Assembly: GCA_039621445.1 (NCBI GenBank)
Contig: CP154954.1
Span: 58,114,701 to 58,178,700 of the forward strand
Source: Euglena gracilis
Taxonomy: Eukaryota > Euglenida > Euglenophyceae > Euglenales
Direction: 5' to 3'
DNA length: 64,000 nucleotides
Position 1 is the stretch's first letter, and each line of letters begins with the position of its first letter. The notes beneath the pieces were generated by a model. That model saw only the letters and a program-made list of their open reading frames with translations. It ran no database searches and was not told where the DNA came from. Below, one piece after another: positions 58,196 to 64,000 of the stretch. The position numbers and the translations under genes are program-made.

Positions 58196-58571
58196 GGTAA
58201 CCCCCCCCAAATAATACCCCCCCCCCTTGGGGTCCGACTTCGGTCGCCGAAATAATACCCCCCCCCCTGTTCCGGGCCGAAGGCCCGGATTTTTGACCTG
58301 AAAATGTCGGTAAAAACCAAAACCTCTGACAACAAATTACGAAAAAAAAATCAATTTTCTGGCTCATCTGACCTGCATAAAATGGTAAATTTCACAAGAA
58401 AGTGCAAAAAATGACCCCAAAGGGGGTTTTTGGTGCTATTTTGGGTTTTACGGGACTTCGAAAAATTTCGAAAATTTTGGGAAAAAAATAACGCCCCCCC
58501 CCCCCGGGCCGGGACTTCGGGCGAAAAAATAATACCCCGGGGGGTATTATTTGGTGGGGGGGGGGGTTACC
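58196..58571. mobile_element. TIR element GGTAACC...GGTTACC
   Basis: Ends GGTAACCCCCCCCAAATAAT and ATTATTTGG...GGTTACC are inverted over more than 20 bp. The interior matches 38407-38783 in reverse. No clear target-site duplication. It splits or flanks the short non-repetitive sequence at 58165-58195 and 58572-58801. Confidence 0.7.
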
Positions 58572-58801
58572 AGCAAGGTGCCAAGAAACCGAAGGTTGAC
58601 CCCCTTCATGGCACCTTGCTGGCACAGGGCAGTCGGGAACTTTGTTCGTTTCAGGGAATCGTTCGGCAACCTCGTTTCATACATACGTGAATGCCGTTGC
58701 TCGGGCATTCCGTAAAACAACGATCGAAGGAGTTGTTTTTTGTGTAAAGCGGGTCGTCTTCCGTGACGTCTAACACTCCCTGTCGTATTGCTCAAAGGCA
58801 A
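58572..58801 (-). CDS. Possible exon with CLU-like motif
   Basis: On the minus strand the frame 58801-58572 reads ...RSLFYGMPEQRHS, MYETRLPNDSLKRTKFPTA, then MKGVNLRFLGTLL. GVNLRFLG resembles the GINxRYLG motif of clustered-mitochondria (CLU/TIF31) proteins. The composition is balanced, unlike the repeats around it. The frame ends at the TIR element 58196-58571, which may be an intron; beyond it 58165-58195 could continue the exon. This could equally be a decayed fragment, and the plus strand is also open for 38 codons. Confidence 0.35.
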
Positions 58802-59240
58802 CCTCTGGCCGTTTCTTACGTTGTAGAGTACCCCCCTGGACCTACCTAGTCTAGTCTACCCCCCCCCATTTATTTCACCCCCCCCCCTTTTTTGAGCATT
58901 TGGGCCCGGGGAAAATTTTTTTCATGCGCCGAAGGCGCCGAAATTTTTTTTGCCCTCTTCCTAAAGAAATTTTTGACCCCCCCCCCCTCATTTGACCCCC
59001 CCTTACTTGAGCATTTGGGGGGTCCGTTGGCCCGTGGGTGTGCTGAAATAAAGGGGGGGGGCAGGGATGGATGGGAAGCCCTTCGGTATTGAGGTAGGTA
59101 GGTGGTAGGGGGGGGGTCCCGACCCCCCCCCCCCCCGGGGGGTAAGGTGGTAGGGGGGGGGGTCCGGACCACCCCCCCCCCAGGGTTCGAGTCTACAAGA
59201 AAGGTGGGGTGGGGGGGGTGGTCCGGACACCCCCCCCCCC
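58802..59240. repeat. C/G-run sequence with GGCGC hairpin
   Basis: Homopolymers, the GCGCCGAAGGCGCCG hairpin at 58925 and short GGTAGGGGGGGGGTCC direct repeats. No gene is seen. Confidence 0.5.
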
Positions 59241-59244
59241 CATG

Positions 59245-59653
59245 GGTGTCGATATAAAGACAAGGGGGGGGGGGTTGGTCCGACCCCCCCCCCTGCGGAC
59301 GAGGGGGGGGGGGGGTGCGGGGGGACACCCCCCCATGCCTAAAACAGAGGGCTGCGCGGTCAGGGTGGTTGAAAATTTTTGACCCCCCAAAACGACCAGA
59401 CGTGCCATTTTGGGCACTTTTGGGCAAAAATGTGCCAAAATGCAAAAAAACATTTTCGGCGCGAAGCGCCGGAGGAGGAAAAAATTGACCCTTTTTGGGG
59501 GGGGTCAATTTTTGCCCCCGAGGGTCGGTCCGGACCCCGCTTGCAGGTGGGGGGGGGGAGGTCCGGACCCCCCCCTGCGGGCCAGGAGGGGGGGGGGTGG
59601 GGGAGACACCCCCCCCACCTAAACCATGTACGCCCTCCTTATATCGAACCCTG
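59245..59653. mobile_element. hAT-like element, family 2
   Basis: Left part GTCGATATAAAGACAAGG, right end CCTTATATCGAACCCTG, with the same interior order as 41760-42479 (G/C runs, ACGACCAGACGTGCCATTTTG, the GGCGCGAAGCGCCGG hairpin). The TSD is not resolved because of C runs. Confidence 0.6.
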
Positions 59654-60119
59654 CCCCCCCCCCCTAGATGTTGGGAGGGGGGGTCCGGACCCCCCACCCC
59701 CCCCTCCTTGACAGGTGCCAAAAATAGCAGAAAATTTTCTTCTGGCGCTGCGCACCGGAAAATGAGCAAAAAACACCCCTTTTGCTGACTTTTGGCCATA
59801 TTGCCATTTTTTGATGTGTTAGTGTTTTCCCCCAAAACATGTTCAAAAAATTTCAAAAAATGAGCATTTTTGGATCAATTTTCAAAGAAAAATCAGGGTT
59901 TTTTGACCGATTTCGACCCGATTTCCGGCCCTTTGCCCGTCCATGAAATCGAAAAAATTTCGGCCCCCCCTCAGTTTCGAGGTAGGAGGGGGGGTCCGAC
60001 CCCCCCCCCCTCAAGGCTTCCCATCCATCCCTGGGGGGGGGGTCTAGTTTAGACCTACCCAATCTAGGGTAGAGGACCACCCGGCCTCTCAACCTGTCGC
60101 CGAATTTTCATGACAACGA

Positions 60120-60835
60120 TTTTTTGACTGCCACAGAGGCCCTAATGGAAAACTTGCCTGACCACAGATGCCTTAACGGAAAACGTCAGCAGTGTCGGAA
60201 CAATTTTTTCCCGGGGGGGGGGGGCGAGGAACTGACAAAATTTGGAGCACATCCTTTTTTTCCCCGGCGCGAAGCTCCGAGGAGAATTTTTTTCCATGGC
60301 ACAACCAAAATGTACTTTTTTCTGTCCCCCTGGCCCCGAAGGGGCCGAGACGCTAACGCCTTTTTTGAAGTCCAATACTCCAAAAACTTGAGCCAGAAAG
60401 CGAAATCATGGGAAACCTCTGAAACCTTTGGAAACCTCCCAACTCAACCCAACTGTCGACTTCGCAACCTGCGGGGGGGGGGGGGGGGAAGAAGCCATTT
60501 TTTTCACTTTGCGCAAAATCATTTTTTTTCGTTGACCTGAAGAGTTTCCTCCAATCTCGGCTGGTCAAGAAAATGGAGGGAGGGGGACATATGGGGACAT
60601 CAGTTTGTATTCAAACAGCCAAGGTGAAAGTGGTTTGTGGGGTCCCAAAAAACAATTAGCACCAAAGGAGGGGAAAAAAAGTCGGTTTGTGGCCAAAATC
60701 CAAACCGGACGCTGGGTTTTGGACAGAACCGGCGTTCCTGACGCCGGGTTTTAGGACAGAACCGGCTTCCGGAAAACCCGTGGGGGGGGGACGCCGGTTC
60801 TGTCCTGAACCCGGCGTCTACCATGCCCCCCCCCC
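60120..60835. repeat. 0.7-kb repeat, copy 1 (uninterrupted)
   Basis: From TGCCACAGA(G/T)GCC through the GGCGCGAAGCTCCGAGGAG hairpin, TTCCTCCAATCTCGGCTGGT and GTGGGGTCCCAAAAAACAAT to repeated ACGCCGGGTTYTG words. Repeated at 61540-62020 and continued at 63292-63470. Confidence 0.85.
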
Positions 60836-61399
60836 CTTACTGTTCCCGTCCCGTGGCCCCCTTTTGGGTCCATGGGAACAGTAAGGGGGGGGGGGCACAA
60901 GCCCCCCCCCCCCCCTTACTGTTCCCATGGGCCATTAACCAACCAACCAAATTAGACCCAAAAGGCGACCTGAAATGCCAAAATGAAGTTTTTTTGGTTT
61001 ACATGCTTGAAAATTGCACCTCCACAACATCCATTTTGGCATTAGGTTGAATTTTGGTGGGATGGAAAGCACCTAAAACCGACCAAAAGGAACCCCTTTT
61101 TACCTTGTGTTCCAAGGGTCCTTTACAAAAAGTGCTATGACACTGTACTGTTCCCGTCCCCCCAATGGGAACAGTAAGGGGGGGGAACAGTAAAGGGGGG
61201 GGGGCATGGTAACGCCGGGTTCTGCCCTGAACCCGGCGTCTAACGCCGGTTTAAACATCAAGAAGTGCCGTGGGGTTTTTTCAAGGATTTTTATTTTGGC
61301 CGCCAAAGGCGGCCGAGACGGTAATGGATTCTGCAATTTCATTCTCCAAAAATGTGCTTTTAACTGGCAAGGTGGCTGCTGAAGGCAGCCGAGACGGTA

Positions 61400-62020
61400 A
61401 CGCCCTTTGAACCATTGAACATGGCATTACAAAGAAAAATATCACATTCATGCTGCAAAAAATTTTTTCTTTCCAAAATCCCGGGGGGGGGGTCGGCTGC
61501 CCCCCCGACCCCCCCTTGTGACACCCATGGAAAACGTGTCATTGCCACAGATGCCTTAATGGAAAACGTCAGCAGTGTTGGAACAATTTTTTCCCGGGGG
61601 GGTGGGGCGAGGAACCGACAAAATTTGGAGCACATCCTTTTTTTCCCCGGCGCGAAGCTCCGAGGAGAATTTTTTTCCATGGCACAACCAAAATTTACTT
61701 TTTTCTGTCCCCCTGGCCCCGAAGGGGCCGAGATGCTAATGCCTTTTTTGAAGTCCAATACTCCAAAAACTTGAGCCAGAAAGCGAAATCATGGGTAGAA
61801 CCCCTTTGGAAACCTCCCAACTCAACCCAACTGTCGACTTCGCAACCTGGGGGGGGGGGGTGAAGAAGCCATTTTTTTTCACTTTGCGCAAAATCATTTT
61901 TTTTCGTTGACCGGAAGAGTTTCCTCCAATCTCGGCTGGTCAAGAAAATGGAGGGAGGGGGACATATGGGGACATCAGTTTGTATTCAAACAGCCAAGGT
62001 GAAAGTGGTTTGTGGGGTCC
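61400..62020. repeat. 0.7-kb repeat, copy 2, left part
   Basis: From about 61540 it parallels copy 1 and is cut at GTGGGGTCC by the element at 62021. The stretch 60840-61400 between the copies holds inverted TACTGTTCCC words and no gene. Confidence 0.8.
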
Positions 62021-63291
62021 AGTGGGAAACGGTAGACTGGGGGGGGGGGGTCCTGGGTGGTCGGCCGACTAGTCGGCCGACCACCCAATTGGTCGGCCGA
62101 CTAGGCCTGGGCGGCGGCTGGGCGGGGAGACAGGGGGGGGGGGGGCCTGGGTGGTCGGCCGACTAGTCGGCCGACCACCCACTCTAATGTAGTTACGGGC
62201 CAGTTTCGCCGACTTTTAAGCCCCCCCCCTGAGAAAAAAATTTGTCCAAATCACCCCAAAACCAGTCAAAACCCACCCAAATGGCTCCAAAACCCCCCAA
62301 TCGGGGGTGAATATGCAAAAAAATTGGGGGAAAATGTCCATTTTGGGCCACTTTTGGCAAAAGAACACCTCTATCCGTTGTATATATGTCAATATAAGTC
62401 AAATTTTGCACAAAAGGACTTAGCCCTCCAAGTATATTGCCAACATAGAAGGGATTTTGTTATTTGAGGGGGGGGGGGGGTGGGGGGGGGGGCGGGGCCC
62501 CCCCCCGCCTTGCCAAAGTGAGCCACAAAAACGACTTAACCCCGGACTATGTTGCCAACATAGAAGGGATTTTGTTATTTGAGGGGGGGGGTGCGGGGGG
62601 GCGGAGCCCCCCCGCCTATGCCAAAGTGAGCCACAAAAACGACTTAGCCCCGGAGTATGTTGCCAACATAGAAGGGGTTTTGTTATTTGAGGGGGTTGGT
62701 GCGGGGGGGGGCGGAGCCCCCCCCGCCTATGCCAAAATGATCCACAAAAGTGACTTGGCCCCCGAGTATGTTGCCAACATAGAAGGGATTTTGTTATCTG
62801 GGCTCGGGTGGGGGTGGAGGGGGGAGTTTTCAGCCTGTCCTGATGCAGAATGCTTGCATTTCTAAAGGATTTTCATGTAATCCCTGTTTCGTCATTGGTT
62901 TTTTACCCCTCCGGACCCCATCAAGGGCCCACCGACCCCCCACCGACCAAAAATTTCCATCTGAGGGTGTTCCTGTTGGTGTAAGGCACTTATTTGGCCC
63001 CATCCGGACCATTTCCGGGTGGTTTGGACCCGCCACAGACCATTTTTATGCCCACCGACTAGCCACCGACTAGTTTGCATACAATTTTCTTCATAAAAAG
63101 TCGGCGAGACTGGCCCGTAACTACATTAGAGTGGGTGGTCGGGCCGACTGGCCCGCCGCCCCCCAAGGCCCCCCCCCCCCCGTCTCGCCGACTAGCTGCC
63201 GACCCGGCCTAGTCGGCCGACCAATTGGGTGGTCGGCCGACTAGTCGGCCGACCACCCAGGACCCCCCCCCCCAGTCTACCGCCTAGGACC
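62021..63291. mobile_element. MULE-like non-autonomous element with 9-bp TSD
   Basis: A 1271-bp element with long imperfect TIRs of roughly 180 bp (GGTAGACTGGGG..., GGTCGGCCGACTAGTCGGCC, TAATGTAGTTACGGGCC). Identical flanks GTGGGGTCC at 62012-62020 and 63292-63300. Copy 1 of the host repeat (about 60636) shows the empty site GTGGGGTCCCAAAAAAC. Long TIRs and a 9-bp TSD point to the Mutator superfamily. No transposase is encoded. Confidence 0.85.
62425..62815 (+). repeat. Tandem repeat, ~110-117-bp unit, three and a half copies
   Basis: Units start TATRTTGCCAACATAGAAGG near 62433, 62547, 62656 and 62767 and carry a G-run/C-run hairpin (GGGGCGGAGCCCC). A 133-codon open frame across the array is a by-product of the repeat. 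Confidence 0.85.
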
Positions 63292-63470
63292 GTGGGGTCC
63301 CAAAAAACAATTAGCACCAAAGGAGGGAAAAAAAAGTCGGTTTGTGGCCAAAATCCAAACCGGACGCCGGGTTTTGGACAGAACCGGCGTCCGGAAAACC
63401 CGTGGGGGGGGGGACGCCGGTTCTGTCCTGAACCCGGCGTCTAACGCCGGGTTCTGTGGCCCCGGTCGGA
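63292..63470. repeat. 0.7-kb repeat, copy 2, right part
   Basis: Continues copy 2 after the MULE-like insertion (CCCAAAAAACAATTAGCACC, then ACGCCGGGTTTTGGACAG and inverted GACGCCGGTTCTGTCC). The stretch 63560-63725 repeats 62215-62355 (inner part of the element next to its left TIR). Confidence 0.8.
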
Positions 63471-63749
63471 AAATCGCGGGTGATCAAATTGCGGGTCGGC
63501 CCGACCTGTGTGGGTCGGGCCGACCTGGTCGGTAGGAAACGCAATTATCCGCACTACCCCCCCCCTTTTTTGAAATTTAAAGCCCGCCCCCTGAAAAAAA
63601 CTTATGTCCAAGTCACCCCAAAACCAGTCAAAACCCACTTAAATGGCTCCAAAACCCCCCAATCGGGGGTGAATATGCAAAAACTTGGGGGGAAAATGCC
63701 CATTTTGGGCCACTTTTGATAAAAACATTGTCTTTGCACATACCTACAA

Positions 63750-63958
63750 ACTGGGTCAGGGTCAGGGTTAGGGTTTGGGTCAGGGTTCGGATTAGGGTTT
63801 GGTATAGGGTCAGGGTCAGGGTTTCGGGTTAGGGTTGGGGTCAGCGTTCAGGTTACGTTTATGGTTAGGGTTTGGCTTAGGGTTAGGGTTCGGGTTACGT
63901 TCAAGGTAAGGGTTAGGTTTAGGGTTTCGGGTTAGGGTTGGGGTTAGGCTTCGGGTTA
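63750..63958 (+). repeat. Degenerate telomere-like TTAGGG/TCAGGG array
   Basis: About 30 units of TTAGGG with variants TCAGGG, TTTAGGG, TTCGGG and TTGGGG. The G-rich strand runs toward the right end, as at a right-hand chromosome end. Non-telomeric sequence follows to 64000, so this is a subtelomeric or interstitial degenerate array. Confidence 0.85.
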
Positions 63959-64000
63959 GACGACCAAGGGCGCCGAAGGCGCCATCCGACAATCGGTGTC

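Noticed and set aside
58430-58690. Plus-strand frame QGAKKPKVDPLHGTLL as an exon
   Set aside because: No family was recognised and the minus-strand frame has a better motif. Kept only as an alternative.
62464-62865. Plus-strand frame with three internal repeats ending in a Cys/His-poor tail
   Set aside because: Frame and repeats follow the 110-117-bp tandem array with G/C runs; neither unit length nor composition suggests selection for protein.

Overview
The window is eukaryotic nuclear DNA, most likely from a euglenid (Euglena gracilis or a relative). The main evidence is a spliced class II fructose-1,6-bisphosphate aldolase gene on the minus strand (52459 down to 38170). It mixes one 47-nt GT-AG intron with three introns that have neither GT nor AG ends. 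Those three begin N3-CA(G/A) and end CTG-N5, which is the signature described for euglenid nonconventional introns. A degenerate TTAGGG-type array lies near the right end. Composition is extreme throughout, with G/C and A/T homopolymers, and most open frames are shadows of repeats. No tRNA, rRNA or CRISPR array was recognised.

Layout. 1-1600: unassigned sequence, a dispersed repeat and a gag fragment. 1608-11035: two minus-strand tyrosine-recombinase (YR) retroelement copies in tandem (B, then A), each preceded by a ~90-bp repeat R. Copy A is read in the order cold-shock-domain protein, Gln/Pro/Gly-rich segment, 2A-like peptide, Dam-type methyltransferase-like domain, second 2A-like peptide, Gag with a CCHC knuckle, YR, then reverse transcriptase (YYDD) and RNase H. 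11038-18870: pieces of a second, DIRS/PAT-type family, including a nearly complete decayed plus-strand copy C (Gag, RT with YLDD, RNase H, methyltransferase-like, YR). 18896-32252: a segmentally duplicated block in which three copies of a 1.1-kb unit, two 3.1-kb copies carrying a decayed Pro/Gln-rich repeat ORF, and two inverted arms alternate. 32840-37310: a minus-strand DIRS/PAT copy D.

38170-52459: the aldolase gene. Six exons (1104 nt as modelled, about 367 residues) are spread over 14.3 kb. Introns of 1.7 to 6.3 kb are packed with TIR elements, several with clear 8-bp target-site duplications (TSDs). 52460-64000: gene-poor repeats, degenerate minisatellites, a possible short coding island near 58.6-58.8 kb with a CLU-like motif, a MULE-like element with 9-bp TSD at 62021-63291, and a telomere-like array at 63750-63958.

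Main biological reading: the three nonconventional aldolase introns look like inserted DNA transposons. Each has terminal inverted repeats starting CARG. Splicing removes 3 nt of the left and 5 nt of the right 8-bp flank, so the pre-insertion coding sequence is restored exactly. The same genome holds free MITE-like elements with CAGG...CCTG ends and 8-bp TSDs. The second point of interest is the element A/B family, which combines a cold-shock protein, tandem 2A peptides and a VIPER-like gene order.
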